NCBI RefSeq assembly: GCF_024169315.1
Contig: NZ_JALJWR010000001.1
Span: forward strand, 517,501 to 581,500
DNA from: Pseudomonas migulae
Lineage (GTDB): Bacteria > Pseudomonadota > Gammaproteobacteria > Pseudomonadales > Pseudomonadaceae
Direction of reading: 5' to 3'
DNA length: 64,000 nt
Part shown: positions 1 through 9,166 of the stretch, piece by piece
How positions within the stretch are numbered: position 1 is the first letter of the stretch
Layout of the letters: every line of letters starts with the position of its first letter
Program-made: the position numbers and the translations under genes
Notes under the pieces: generated by a model
What the model was told of the DNA's origin: nothing
Database searches by the model: none
Seen by the model: the letters and a program-made list of their open reading frames with translations, nothing else

Positions 1-1230
1 GACTTGAGCGCGACCGAGGTGATCGCTCGTCTGCAACCGGAGTTGGACAAGCTGGTCGGCATTCGCCTGTTCATGCAGCCGGTTCAGGACTTGACCATCG
101 AAGACCGGGTCAGCCGCACGCAGTATCAATTCAGCATGTCGTCGCCGGATTCCGAGTTGCTCAGCCTGTGGAGCGGTCGTCTGGTCGAAGCGCTGGCCCA
201 GCGGCCGGAGCTGACCGATGTTGCCAGCGATTTGCAGGACAAAGGCTTGCAGGTCTATCTGGTGATCGACCGCGATGCGGCGTCGCGGGTGGGGGTGTCG
301 GTGTCGAATATTACCGATGCGCTGTATGACGCTTTCGGTCAGCGGCAGATTTCCACCATCTACACCCAGGCCAGCCAGTACCGCGTGGTGCTGCAGTCGC
401 AGTCCGGCGAGAAAATCGGCCCGGATGCGTTGAACCAGATTCACGTCAAGACCACCGATGGCGGGCAAGTGCGCCTGTCCAGCCTGGCGCACATCGAGGA
501 GCGCCAGGCGCAACTGGCGATCACCCACATCGGCCAGTTCCCGGCGGTGATGATGTCCTTCAACCTCGCGCCCGGCGTGGCGCTGGGGCATGCAGTGGAA
601 ATCATCGAACAGGTACAGAAAGACATCGGCATGCCGATTGGTGTGCAGACCCAGTTCCAGGGCGCGGCGGAAGCGTTCCAGGCGTCGTTGTCGAGCACGT
701 TGCTGCTGATTCTGGCGGCGGTGGTGACCATGTACATCGTGCTTGGCGTGCTGTACGAGAGCTACATCCATCCAATCACCATTCTCTCGACCTTGCCTTC
801 GGCGGCGGTCGGCGCCTTGCTGGCGTTGCTGTTGAGCGGCAATGACCTGGGGATGATCGCGATCATCGGCATCATTCTGCTGATCGGTATCGTGAAAAAG
901 AACGCGATCATGATGATCGACTTCGCCCTCGACGCTGAACGCAATCAGGGCATGGACCCGGAAACGGCGATCTATCAGGCGGCGCTGCTGCGTTTCCGGC
1001 CAATCCTGATGACCACACTGGCCGCGCTGTTTGGCGCGGTGCCGTTGATGCTGGCCACCGGTTCCGGCGCTGAACTGCGCCAGCCCTTGGGCCTTGTGAT
1101 GGTGGGCGGTCTGTTGGTGAGCCAGGTGTTGACGCTGTTCACCACCCCGGTGATTTACCTGTACTTCGACCGCCTCGGTCGGCGCTGGGGCCGCAAATCC
1201 GAGTCCGTGGAAGCGGTCGAGCAGCCATGA
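1..1230 (+). CDS. muxB: RND efflux pump inner-membrane subunit, MuxB/MdtB type (5' end outside window)
   Basis: This is the C-terminal 409 codons of a resistance-nodulation-division transporter, which drives proton-coupled drug export through a periplasmic adaptor and an outer-membrane channel. The reading frame is open from base 1, so the start lies upstream; family members are about 1030-1040 residues, so roughly 60% is missing. The visible part holds the second porter-domain repeats and the last transmembrane block, with the typical family string [11 protein letters not shown] and a charged segment [12 protein letters not shown] after it. Its stop codon overlaps the ATG of the next gene by four bases (ATGA), so the two pump subunits are translationally coupled. 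Two different RND subunits followed by a TolC-like channel is the MdtABC/MuxABC-OpmB arrangement. The Mux name is inferred from that order and the genus; a paralogous pump cannot be excluded. Confidence 0.85.
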   Translation, partial: DLSATEVIARLQPELDKLVGIRLFMQPVQDLTIEDRVSRTQYQFSMSSPDSELLSLWSGRLVEALAQRPELTDVASDLQDKGLQVYLVIDRDAASRVGVSVSNITDALYDAFGQRQISTIYTQASQYRVVLQSQSGEKIGPDALNQIHVKTTDGGQVRLSSLAHIEERQAQLAITHIGQFPAVMMSFNLAPGVALGHAVEIIEQVQKDIGMPIGVQTQFQGAAEAFQASLSSTLLLILAAVVTMYIVLGVLYESYIHPITILSTLPSAAVGALLALLLSGNDLGMIAIIGIILLIGIVKKNAIMMIDFALDAERNQGMDPETAIYQAALLRFRPILMTTLAALFGAVPLMLATGSGAELRQPLGLVMVGGLLVSQVLTLFTTPVIYLYFDRLGRRWGRKSESVEAVEQP

Positions 1231-4200
1231 ACCTGTCCGGACCTTTCATCAAGCGCCCGGTCGCGACCATGTTGCTGAGTCTGGCGATCATGCTGCTGGG
1301 CGGGGTGAGCTTCGGTTTGCTGCCGGTATCACCGCTGCCGCAGATGGATTTTCCGGTGATCGTGGTCCAGGCCAGTCTTCCCGGTGCGAGCCCCGAGGTA
1401 ATGGCTTCAACCGTGGCCACGCCGCTCGAACGCTCCTTCGGCGCCATCGCCGGGGTCAACACCATGAGCAGCCGTTCCAGTCAGGGTTCGACCCGGGTGA
1501 TTCTGCAATTCGACCTCGACCGCGACATCAACGGCGCGGCGCGGGAAGTGCAAGCGGCGATCAATGCCTCGCGCAACCTGCTGCCGAGCGGGATGCGCAG
1601 CATGCCGACCTACAAGAAGGTCAACCCGTCCCAGGCGCCAATCATGGTGCTGTCGCTGACCTCGGACGTGCTGGAGAAAGGCCAGCTCTACGATTTGGCT
1701 TCGACGATCCTGTCCCAGAGCCTGTCCCAGGTGCAGGGCGTGGGTGAAGTGCAGATCGGCGGCAGCTCCCTGCCGGCGGTGCGCATCGAGCTCGAACCGC
1801 AAGCGCTCAACCAGTACGGCGTGGCGCTGGACGATGTGCGCAACACCATCGCCAATGCCAACGTGCGCCGGCCCAAGGGTTCGGTCGAAGACGGCCAGCG
1901 GTTGTGGCAGGTTCAGGCCAACGATCAACTGGAAAAAGCCAAGGATTACGAGTCGCTGATCATCCATTACAACGGTGGTGCGGCGCTGCGGTTGAAGGAC
2001 GTGGCCAAGGTCAGCGACGGCGTGGAAGACCGCTACAACAGCGGCTTCTTCAACGACGATGCGGCGGTCCTGCTGGTGATCAACCGTCAGGCCGGCGCCA
2101 ACATCATCGAGACGGTCAACGAGATCAAGGCCCAATTGCCGGCCTTGCAGGCGGTATTGCCGGCCAGCGTCAAACTGAACCTGGCCATGGACCGTTCGCC
2201 GGTGATCAAGGCAACGCTGCACGAAGCGGAAATGACCCTGCTGATTGCCGTCGCGCTGGTGATTCTGGTGGTGTTCCTGTTTCTCGGTAACTTCCGTGCC
2301 TCGCTGATTCCGACCCTCGCGGTGCCGGTTTCCCTGGTCGGCACCTTTGCGGTCATGTACCTGTACGGGTTTTCCCTGAACAACCTGTCGCTGATGGCGC
2401 TGATTCTGGCTACCGGGCTGGTGGTGGACGATGCCATCGTGGTGCTGGAGAACATCACCCGGCACATCGACGAAGGCGTGCCGCCGATGAAGGCCGCTTA
2501 CCTCGGTGCCCAGGAAGTCGGCTTTACGCTGTTGTCGATGAACGTTTCGCTGGTCGCGGTGTTCCTGTCGATCCTGTTCATGGGCGGGATTATCGAAAGC
2601 CTGTTCCGTGAGTTTTCCATTACGTTGGCGGCGTCCATCGTGGTGTCGCTGGTGGTCTCGCTGACTCTGACACCGATGCTGTGCGCCCGTTGGCTCAAGC
2701 CGCATACGCCAGGTCAGGAAAACCGCCTGCAACGCTGGAGTCGGCGAGCGAATGAGTGGATGGTCGGTAAATACGCCACCAGCCTCGACTGGGTGCTGCG
2801 TCACCGGCGCCTGACTTTGCTCAGTCTCATCGTTACAGTTGGCGTTAACATCGCGCTGTATGTCGTTGTTCCTAAAACATTCATGCCTCAGCAAGACACC
2901 GGCCAGCTGATCGGCTTCGTGCGCGGTGACGACGGTCTATCGTTCAGCGTGATGCAGCCCAAAATGGAAATCTTCCGCCGGGCCGTGCTCAAGGACGAAG
3001 CGGTGGAAAGCGTTGCCGGCTTCATCGGTGGCACCAACGGCACCAACAATGCCTTCATGCTGGTGCGTCTGAAACCGATCAAGGAGCGGGGTATTTCCGC
3101 GCAAAAAGTGATTGAACGCTTGCGCAAGGAAATGCCCAAGGTCCCCGGTGCGCAACTGATGCTGATGGCGGATCAGGACCTGCAATTTGGCGGTGGCCGC
3201 GAGCAGACCACCTCGCAGTATTCCTACATCCTGCAAAGCGCCGACCTTGGCGAACTGCGCCAGTGGTATCCGAAAGTGGTGACCGCGCTCAAGGCGTTGC
3301 CGGAGCTGACCGCGATTGACGCCCGTGAAGGACGTGGCGCGCAGCAGGTGACCCTGATCGTCGATCGTGATCAGGCCAAACGGCTGGGCGTCGACATGGA
3401 CATGGTCACTTCCGTCCTGAACAACGCCTACAGCCAGCGGCAGATTTCGACGATCTACGACAGCCTCAACCAGTATCAGGTGGTGATGGAGGTCAATCCG
3501 AAATACGCCCAGGACCCGATCACCCTCAAGCAGGTTCAGGTCATCACCGCCGACGGCGCGCGAATTCCGCTGTCGACCATCGCCCATTACGAAAACAGCC
3601 TGGAAGACGACCGCGTCAGCCACGAAGGCCAGTTTGCATCCGAGAGCATTTCCTTCGACATGGCGGAAGGCGTGACGGTGGAGCAGGGCACGGCTGCGAT
3701 CGAGCGGGCGATTGCCAAACTCGGCATGCCGGAAGACGTGATCGTGAAAATGGCGGGCACCGCTGACGCTTTCGCCGCGACGCAGAAGAGCCAGCCATGG
3801 ATGATTCTGGGCGCACTGGTGGCGGTGTATCTGGTGTTGGGCGTGCTGTATGAGAGTTACATCCACCCGCTGACCATCCTATCGACCTTGCCGTCGGCCG
3901 GGGTCGGCGCGTTGCTGTCGATCTATGCGCTGGGCGGCGAGTTCAGCCTGATTTCGTTGCTGGGGCTGTTTTTGCTGATCGGTGTGGTGAAGAAAAACGC
4001 CATTCTGATGATCGACCTCGCGTTGCAACTCGAGCGGCATCAGGGCCTGGAACCGCTGGAGTCGATTCGCAGCGCCTGCCTGCAACGCCTGCGACCGATT
4101 CTGATGACCACGCTCGCCGCGATCCTCGGTGCCTTGCCTCTGTTGCTGAGCCGTGCCGAGGGGGCGGAGATGCGTCAACCCCTGGGCCTGACCATCATCG

Positions 4201-4334
4201 GCGGGCTGATCTTCAGTCAGGTGCTGACCCTTTACACCACCCCGGTGGTTTACCTCTATCTCGACAAACTGCGCCATCGTTTCAACCACTGGCGTGGGGT
4301 GCGTACCGATGCTGCTCTGGAAACTCCGCTATGA
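1227..4334 (+). CDS. muxC: RND efflux pump inner-membrane subunit, MuxC/MdtC type
   Basis: A full-length RND transporter of 1035 residues. The N-terminus ([14 protein letters not shown]) is the usual first transmembrane helix of this family. The TM4 proton-relay pair is Asp401-Asp402 in the string [12 protein letters not shown], and the second half repeats the [23 protein letters not shown] signature. In the MdtBC/MuxBC family two different RND proteins form a heterotrimer that exports antibiotics and bile-salt-like compounds; that role is family knowledge. It overlaps the upstream RND gene by four bases and overlaps the start of the outer-membrane channel gene at its 3' end, so the three genes are clearly one operon. 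Length and motifs are intact. Confidence 0.92.
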   Translation: MNLSGPFIKRPVATMLLSLAIMLLGGVSFGLLPVSPLPQMDFPVIVVQASLPGASPEVMASTVATPLERSFGAIAGVNTMSSRSSQGSTRVILQFDLDRDINGAAREVQAAINASRNLLPSGMRSMPTYKKVNPSQAPIMVLSLTSDVLEKGQLYDLASTILSQSLSQVQGVGEVQIGGSSLPAVRIELEPQALNQYGVALDDVRNTIANANVRRPKGSVEDGQRLWQVQANDQLEKAKDYESLIIHYNGGAALRLKDVAKVSDGVEDRYNSGFFNDDAAVLLVINRQAGANIIETVNEIKAQLPALQAVLPASVKLNLAMDRSPVIKATLHEAEMTLLIAVALVILVVFLFLGNFRASLIPTLAVPVSLVGTFAVMYLYGFSLNNLSLMALILATGLVVDDAIVVLENITRHIDEGVPPMKAAYLGAQEVGFTLLSMNVSLVAVFLSILFMGGIIESLFREFSITLAASIVVSLVVSLTLTPMLCARWLKPHTPGQENRLQRWSRRANEWMVGKYATSLDWVLRHRRLTLLSLIVTVGVNIALYVVVPKTFMPQQDTGQLIGFVRGDDGLSFSVMQPKMEIFRRAVLKDEAVESVAGFIGGTNGTNNAFMLVRLKPIKERGISAQKVIERLRKEMPKVPGAQLMLMADQDLQFGGGREQTTSQYSYILQSADLGELRQWYPKVVTALKALPELTAIDAREGRGAQQVTLIVDRDQAKRLGVDMDMVTSVLNNAYSQRQISTIYDSLNQYQVVMEVNPKYAQDPITLKQVQVITADGARIPLSTIAHYENSLEDDRVSHEGQFASESISFDMAEGVTVEQGTAAIERAIAKLGMPEDVIVKMAGTADAFAATQKSQPWMILGALVAVYLVLGVLYESYIHPLTILSTLPSAGVGALLSIYALGGEFSLISLLGLFLLIGVVKKNAILMIDLALQLERHQGLEPLESIRSACLQRLRPILMTTLAAILGALPLLLSRAEGAEMRQPLGLTIIGGLIFSQVLTLYTTPVVYLYLDKLRHRFNHWRGVRTDAALETPL

Positions 4335-5800
4335 CTGACCGTTCGCTAATCAACCTGTCTGCACCGCTGATCACGGCCCGCGGCTCGCGTTTGCTGAGCC
4401 TGTCGCTGTGCGTGGCGCTGCTCAGTGCCTGCGCCATCGGCCCGGATTACCAGCGCCCGCAAGCCGCTGCGCCGGCGCAATACAAGGAAGCGGCCGGTTG
4501 GCGTCAGGCCAACCCAAGCGATTCCCTGGCCCGCGGTGCCTGGTGGGAGCTGTATGGCGACCGGCAGCTCAATGGCCTGATCGAGCAACTCAACAACGCC
4601 AACCAGACGGTTGCCCAGTCCGAAGCCCAATACCGTCAGGCCCAGGCGTTGGTGCGCAGCGCACGCGGTGCGTTTTTCCCGACCGTGGACCTGACGGTCG
4701 GGAAAAACCGTTCCAGCCAGGGCACCGGCAGCAGCAGTTCGAGCCTGACCAGTTCTTCCAGTGGTATCCGCGACACCTATACCGCACAAGCTGGGGTCAG
4801 TTGGGAGGCCGATGTCTGGGGCAAACTGCGCCGGGGCCTTGAGGCGGACACCGCCAATGCCGAGGCGAGTTTTGCCGATCTGGCGGCGATGCGGTTGAGC
4901 CAGCAGTCGGAACTGGTGCAGAACTACCTGCAACTGCGTGTGATCGATGAGCAGAAACGCCTGTTGCAAGCGACGGTCGAGGCCTATCAGCGCTCCCTGA
5001 AAATGACCGAAAACCAATACCGCGCCGGTGTTTCCGGCAAGGACGCGGTGGCCCAGGCCACCACTCAGCTCAAGAGCACCGAGGCCGACCTGGTCGATCT
5101 GATCTGGCAGCGCGCCCAGTTCGAGAACGCCATCGCCGTGCTGATCGGACTGCCGCCGGCCGAGTTCAGCCTCGCGGAAACCCAAGACATCCCGGTCTTG
5201 CCTGACGTGCCACTGAACCTGCCTTCGCAATTACTGGAGCGGCGCCCGGACATCGCTTCCGCCGAGCGTTCGGTGATGGCAGCCAACGCCAACATCGGCG
5301 TGGCCAAGGCGGCTTACTACCCTGACCTGACGCTGAGCCTGAACGGCGGTTACAGCAGCAGTACGTCGTCCAACTGGATCAGCGTGCCGAACCGCTTCTG
5401 GTCGGTCGGCCCGCAACTGGCGATGACCTTGTTCGACGGCGGTCAACGTTCGGCGGAAGTCGATCGCAGCGAGGCCGCCTACGATGAAACCGTGGCCAAG
5501 TACCGCCAGACCGTGCTCGACGGCTTCCGCGAGGTGGAAAATTATCTGGTCCAGCTCAAGGTCCTGGAAAACGAATCCGTCGTGCGTCAGCAGGCCCTGG
5601 ACGCGGCGCGCGAATCCTTGCGCCTGACCCAGAATCAGTACAAGGCCGGGTTGATTGCCTATCTGGATGTAGTGGTGGTGCAAGCCACGGCGCTGAACAA
5701 TGAACGCAACATGCTGGATCTGTTGCAGAGTCGCCTGATTGCCAGCGTGCAGTTGATTGCAGCGCTGGGCGGCGGTTGGGATGGCCAGCTTGACCTGTAG
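4331..5800 (+). CDS. opmB: Outer-membrane efflux channel lipoprotein, NodT/OprM family (OpmB type)
   Basis: A 489-residue TolC-like channel that completes the tripartite pump. The N-terminus has a short basic stretch, a hydrophobic segment and a lipobox ending LLSAC, so Cys34 should be lipidated after signal peptidase II cleavage. The mature protein starts AIGPDYQRP, typical of NodT-type channels, and carries two repeated helical OEP domains (about residues 85-270 and 300-485). The ATG overlaps the muxC stop by four bases. The UAG stop codon lies inside the left arm of a REP palindrome that begins at 5795, so the repeat supplies the end of the gene and possibly a 3' stabilising hairpin. The gene name follows the MuxABC-OpmB order; the family assignment is safer than the exact name. 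Confidence 0.9.
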   Translation: MTDRSLINLSAPLITARGSRLLSLSLCVALLSACAIGPDYQRPQAAAPAQYKEAAGWRQANPSDSLARGAWWELYGDRQLNGLIEQLNNANQTVAQSEAQYRQAQALVRSARGAFFPTVDLTVGKNRSSQGTGSSSSSLTSSSSGIRDTYTAQAGVSWEADVWGKLRRGLEADTANAEASFADLAAMRLSQQSELVQNYLQLRVIDEQKRLLQATVEAYQRSLKMTENQYRAGVSGKDAVAQATTQLKSTEADLVDLIWQRAQFENAIAVLIGLPPAEFSLAETQDIPVLPDVPLNLPSQLLERRPDIASAERSVMAANANIGVAKAAYYPDLTLSLNGGYSSSTSSNWISVPNRFWSVGPQLAMTLFDGGQRSAEVDRSEAAYDETVAKYRQTVLDGFREVENYLVQLKVLENESVVRQQALDAARESLRLTQNQYKAGLIAYLDVVVVQATALNNERNMLDLLQSRLIASVQLIAALGGGWDGQLDL

Positions 5801-5888
5801 GAGCAAAGCTTGCTCGCGATGGTGGTAGACCTGCCAACATCTATGTTGAATGTGAATCCGTCTTCGCGAGCAAGCTCTGCTCCTACAG
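5795..5888. repeat. REP palindrome pair (inverted)
   Basis: Left arm GTAGGAGCAAAGCTTGCTCG near 5797 and its inverted partner ending CTCCTACAG at 5888. This is the common Pseudomonas REP type, slightly degenerate. It overlaps the opmB stop codon. Confidence 0.85.
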
Positions 5889-6066
5889 GCGCGCGGCGTG
5901 CCCACGGAGGTCGATACAGAGGAACTGCGAGCAATCAAACAAGCGTTTCATCGGGTTGATGGCCCTTTGCTCATTTTGTCAGTGCGTTCTTTCATGCAAT
6001 CAGTACAATCGCCCGATTTGCCCCCCGAGAATGGAAGCAGTACGGCGGGTAGTCTCGAGAAGTCCC

Positions 6067-8148
6067 ATGCTCATTGGTAGTTATTCCCCCACGCTGGTTA
6101 TCATTTCGCTCTTCGTGGCGATTCTCGCGTCCTACACCGCGCTCGACATGACCGGGCGCATCGCCACTGCCAAAGGCCGTGCCGTGCATTTTTGGACGGC
6201 CGGCGGCGCGTTGGCGATGGGCATTGGTGTGTGGTCGATGCATTTCATCGGCATGCTCGCGTTTGAACTGCCTATTGCCCTGGGCTACGACGTCACTCTG
6301 ACAGCCCTGTCGCTGCTGACCGCGATCCTGTCCTGCGGTTTTGCCCTGTGGCTGGTCAGCCAGCCACAACTGCCGAGCTGGCAATTGGTGCTCGGCGCGC
6401 TGGTGATGGGCGCTGGTATCAGCGCCATGCACTACACCGGCATGGCCGCCATGCGCATGCAGCCGGGTATCGATTACGACCCGACACTGTTCGGCGCTTC
6501 TCTGCTCATCGCCGTCGGCGCGTCGGGCGCTGCGTTATGGATCGCCTTCCGCCTGCGCCGGCACACGCCTTATGTCAGCCTGCTGCGAGGCGGTGCGGCG
6601 GTGATCATGGGCATTGCCATTGTCGGCATGCACTACACCGCCATGGCCGCCGCGCGTTTTCCCGACGGCAGTTTTTGTGGCGCGGCGATCAGCGGTTTGA
6701 ATGGCAAGGGCCTGGACAGCCTGGTGCTGATCACTACGATGGCGGTGCTGAGCATTGCCTTGCTCACTTCGATTCTCGATGCACGCCTGGAAGCTCGCAC
6801 CGCCGAGTTGGCCCACTCGCTGACAGAGGCTAACCGTGAACTGACCCAACTGGCGCTGCACGACACCCTGACCGGCCTGCCAAATCGGGTATTGCTGGCT
6901 GACCGTATCGACCAGGCCATGTCGAGAGTGCAGGAACAGGGCGGCTGTTTTGCCTTGATGTTCATCGATCTGGACGGTTTCAAGCCGGTCAATGATGCAT
7001 TCGGTCATCACATGGGTGACCAGTTGCTGCGTGAAGTCGCTCTGCGCCTGCGCGAGGACTTGCGTAGCCAGGACACGCTGGCGCGGATTGGCGGCGATGA
7101 GTTCGTGCTGCTGGTGCAACTGGCCGACGAGCATGACGCACTGAATCTGGCGGCCCGGCAGGTCGGGTTGATCGCACGCTCGTTCCGCGTCGCCGAACAT
7201 GATTTGCAGATCTCCGCCAGTGTCGGCATCGCCCTTTATCCGGGAAATGGCCAGACCTGCGAAGAGCTGCTGATGAATGCCGACGCGGCGATGTATCACG
7301 CCAAGGGCGCGGGCAAGAACGGCTACAGCTTCTTCGACGCCTCGATGAACAGCAACGCGCGTAAACAGCTGCAATTGGTGCAAGACCTGCGCAATGCAGT
7401 GGACCAGCAACAATTCAGTCTCTACTACCAGCCAAAATTCGACGCCAGCAACGGTCGACCCGTCGGTGCCGAGGCGTTGTTGCGCTGGGTGCACCCGACG
7501 CAGGGCATGCTGATGCCGGACACGTTCATCGAACTGGCGGAGAAGACCGGACTGATCATTCCGATCGGCGATTGGGTGCTCAACGAAGCCTGCCGGCAGA
7601 TGCGCGAATGGTACGTGCTCGGTTACACGGACTGGCGCATCGCGGTGAACCTCTCGGCCTTGCAGTTCTGCCACGCAGGCCTGGTCCAGAGCGTCGCCAA
7701 GGCATTGGCCACGCATCATTTACCCGCCAACAGCCTGACCCTGGAGATCACCGAAACCACCGCCATGAGCGACGCCGATGCGAGCATGACGGTGCTTAAC
7801 GAACTCTCGGAGATGGGTGTCGACCTGTCGATCGATGATTTTGGTACGGGCTATTCGAGTTTGATGTACCTCAAGCGCTTGCCGGCCAACGAACTGAAAA
7901 TCGACCGGGGGTTTGTCCGCGACCTGGAGCGTGACAGCGACGACGCGGCCATCGTTTCCGCCATCGTCGCCCTTGGCCAGGCGCTGGGTCTGCGCATTGT
8001 CGCCGAAGGCGTGGAAACCGATGTGCAGCAGGATTTCCTGACTCAACTCGGCTGCGACTCATTGCAGGGTTATCTGCTGGGGCATCCGCTGCCGGCGGAG
8101 CGGTTCATGATGGATATCCTTCGCGCGGAGCAGATGGCGACGGCGTGA
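6067..8148 (+). CDS. MHYT-GGDEF-EAL membrane protein (c-di-GMP synthesis/hydrolysis)
   Basis: A 693-residue integral membrane signalling protein. The first 240 residues contain seven predicted membrane helices with three MHYT-type motifs (Met58 MHFIGM, Met121 MHYTGM, Met188 MHYTAM), proposed in the family to bind metal and sense gas or redox signals. A GGDEF cyclase domain follows with an intact GGDEF at 342-346 and an RxxD inhibitory site five residues before it. An EAL phosphodiesterase domain follows with EAL at 469-471, DDFGTGYSS and EGVET, so both catalytic domains look active. I chose ATG 6067 (MLIGSYSP) because the homology begins there; the frame is open further upstream (from 5956), but that part has no domain character. 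No strong ribosome site is visible. It stands alone between two REP-bearing gaps. Confidence 0.88.
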   Translation: MLIGSYSPTLVIISLFVAILASYTALDMTGRIATAKGRAVHFWTAGGALAMGIGVWSMHFIGMLAFELPIALGYDVTLTALSLLTAILSCGFALWLVSQPQLPSWQLVLGALVMGAGISAMHYTGMAAMRMQPGIDYDPTLFGASLLIAVGASGAALWIAFRLRRHTPYVSLLRGGAAVIMGIAIVGMHYTAMAAARFPDGSFCGAAISGLNGKGLDSLVLITTMAVLSIALLTSILDARLEARTAELAHSLTEANRELTQLALHDTLTGLPNRVLLADRIDQAMSRVQEQGGCFALMFIDLDGFKPVNDAFGHHMGDQLLREVALRLREDLRSQDTLARIGGDEFVLLVQLADEHDALNLAARQVGLIARSFRVAEHDLQISASVGIALYPGNGQTCEELLMNADAAMYHAKGAGKNGYSFFDASMNSNARKQLQLVQDLRNAVDQQQFSLYYQPKFDASNGRPVGAEALLRWVHPTQGMLMPDTFIELAEKTGLIIPIGDWVLNEACRQMREWYVLGYTDWRIAVNLSALQFCHAGLVQSVAKALATHHLPANSLTLEITETTAMSDADASMTVLNELSEMGVDLSIDDFGTGYSSLMYLKRLPANELKIDRGFVRDLERDSDDAAIVSAIVALGQALGLRIVAEGVETDVQQDFLTQLGCDSLQGYLLGHPLPAERFMMDILRAEQMATA

Positions 8149-8173
8149 AAATGCTGGACCGCGTTATCGTTCA

Positions 8174-8235
8174 TCGCGGGCAAGCCACGCTCCCACAGGT
8201 TTTGCGTAACCTGTGGGAGCCGGGCTTGCCCGCGA
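8174..8235. repeat. REP palindrome pair, short spacer
   Basis: Arms TCGCGGGCAAGCCACGCTCC and GGAGCCGGGCTTGCCCGCGA face each other across a few bases and can form one long hairpin directly after the c-di-GMP gene, where it could act as an mRNA 3' end. Confidence 0.85.
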
Positions 8236-8330
8236 TGGCGTCGGCAATGAGACAACAGACCCCATGCAAAACCCGCCAATGGCGGTTATTCTTGGCCCCG
8301 ACTGCAAACGCTTGAAGGGGAAACGCTCGC

Positions 8331-9077
8331 ATGGACAAAGTCATCGTCATCACCGGCGGCAGCCGCGGCATCGGTGCCGCCACCGCACTGTTGGCCGCCG
8401 AACAGGGCTATCGGATCTGCATCAACTACCAGTCCGATGAAGAGGCCGCGCACCGCGTGCTGGACCAGGTCCGCGCCCTCGGCGCCCAGGCCATCGCCGT
8501 ACGAGCCGACGTCAGCATTGAAGACGAAGTGATCGCGCTGTTTAACCGTGTTGACGCCGAACTGGGTCGGGTGACCGCACTGGTCAACAATGCTGGCACC
8601 GTCGGGCACAAATCCCGCGTCGACGAAATGTCCGAGTTCCGCATTCTCAAAACCCTCAAAACCAACGTCCTGGCGCCCATTCTTTGCGCCAAGCACGCTG
8701 TCCTGCGCATGTCACCGAAACACGGCGGGCAGGGCGGCAGCATCGTCAACGTATCCTCGGTCGCTTCGCGCCTGGGATCACCTAACGAGTACGTGGATTA
8801 CGCAGCTTCCAAAGGTGCGCTGGACAGCTTCACCATCGGCCTGTCCAAGGAAGTGGCTGGTGAAGGCATACGCGTCAATGCCGTGCGACCGGGCTTCATC
8901 TACACCGATTTCCACGCACTGAGCGGCGATCCGGACCGGGTCAGCAAGCTGGAATCGGCGATACCGATGGCGCGCGGTGGCCGGCCGGATGAAGTGGCGG
9001 AGGCGATTGTGTGGTTGTTGTCGGATAAGGCGTCGTATGCGACCGGCACGTTTGTTGATCTTGGTGGAGGGCGGTAA
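8331..9077 (+). CDS. SDR family oxidoreductase
   Basis: A classical short-chain dehydrogenase/reductase of 248 residues with an NAD(P)-binding Rossmann fold. Visible motifs are TGGSRGIG (residues 8-15), the NNAG strand, the catalytic Ser in NVSSVAS, the YxxxK pair in YAASK and a C-terminal FVDLGGGR typical of FabG-like members. It probably reduces a carbonyl or oxidises an alcohol; the substrate cannot be read from sequence. A weak purine-rich ribosome site (AAGGGG) lies about ten bases before the ATG. It is monocistronic, with a REP upstream and the RHS gene downstream on the same strand after 89 bases. Confidence 0.88.
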   Translation: MDKVIVITGGSRGIGAATALLAAEQGYRICINYQSDEEAAHRVLDQVRALGAQAIAVRADVSIEDEVIALFNRVDAELGRVTALVNNAGTVGHKSRVDEMSEFRILKTLKTNVLAPILCAKHAVLRMSPKHGGQGGSIVNVSSVASRLGSPNEYVDYAASKGALDSFTIGLSKEVAGEGIRVNAVRPGFIYTDFHALSGDPDRVSKLESAIPMARGGRPDEVAEAIVWLLSDKASYATGTFVDLGGGR

Positions 9078-9086
9078 AGGGCTGTT

Positions 9087-9106
9087 TACTGTCATTGTTG
9101 ACAGTA
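9087..9106. promoter_or_regulatory. Perfect inverted repeat before the RHS gene
   Basis: TACTGTCA, four-base loop TTGT, then TGACAGTA: eight paired bases with no mismatch, about 60 bases upstream of the toxin start and 9 bases after the SDR stop. It could be an operator for a dimeric regulator or a small hairpin; no U-run follows, so it is not a classic terminator. Confidence 0.5.
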
Positions 9107-9166
9107 GACGCTGGTCGCTCACGCGCCTAGATTGCGAGTGGCCTCTCACCGGATGAGCGCCACGAT

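Noticed and set aside
1407..2894. Open frame of 495 codons on the minus strand
   Set aside because: It is antisense to muxC and its translation is rich in His, Arg and Gln as expected from a shadow of GC-rich coding DNA.
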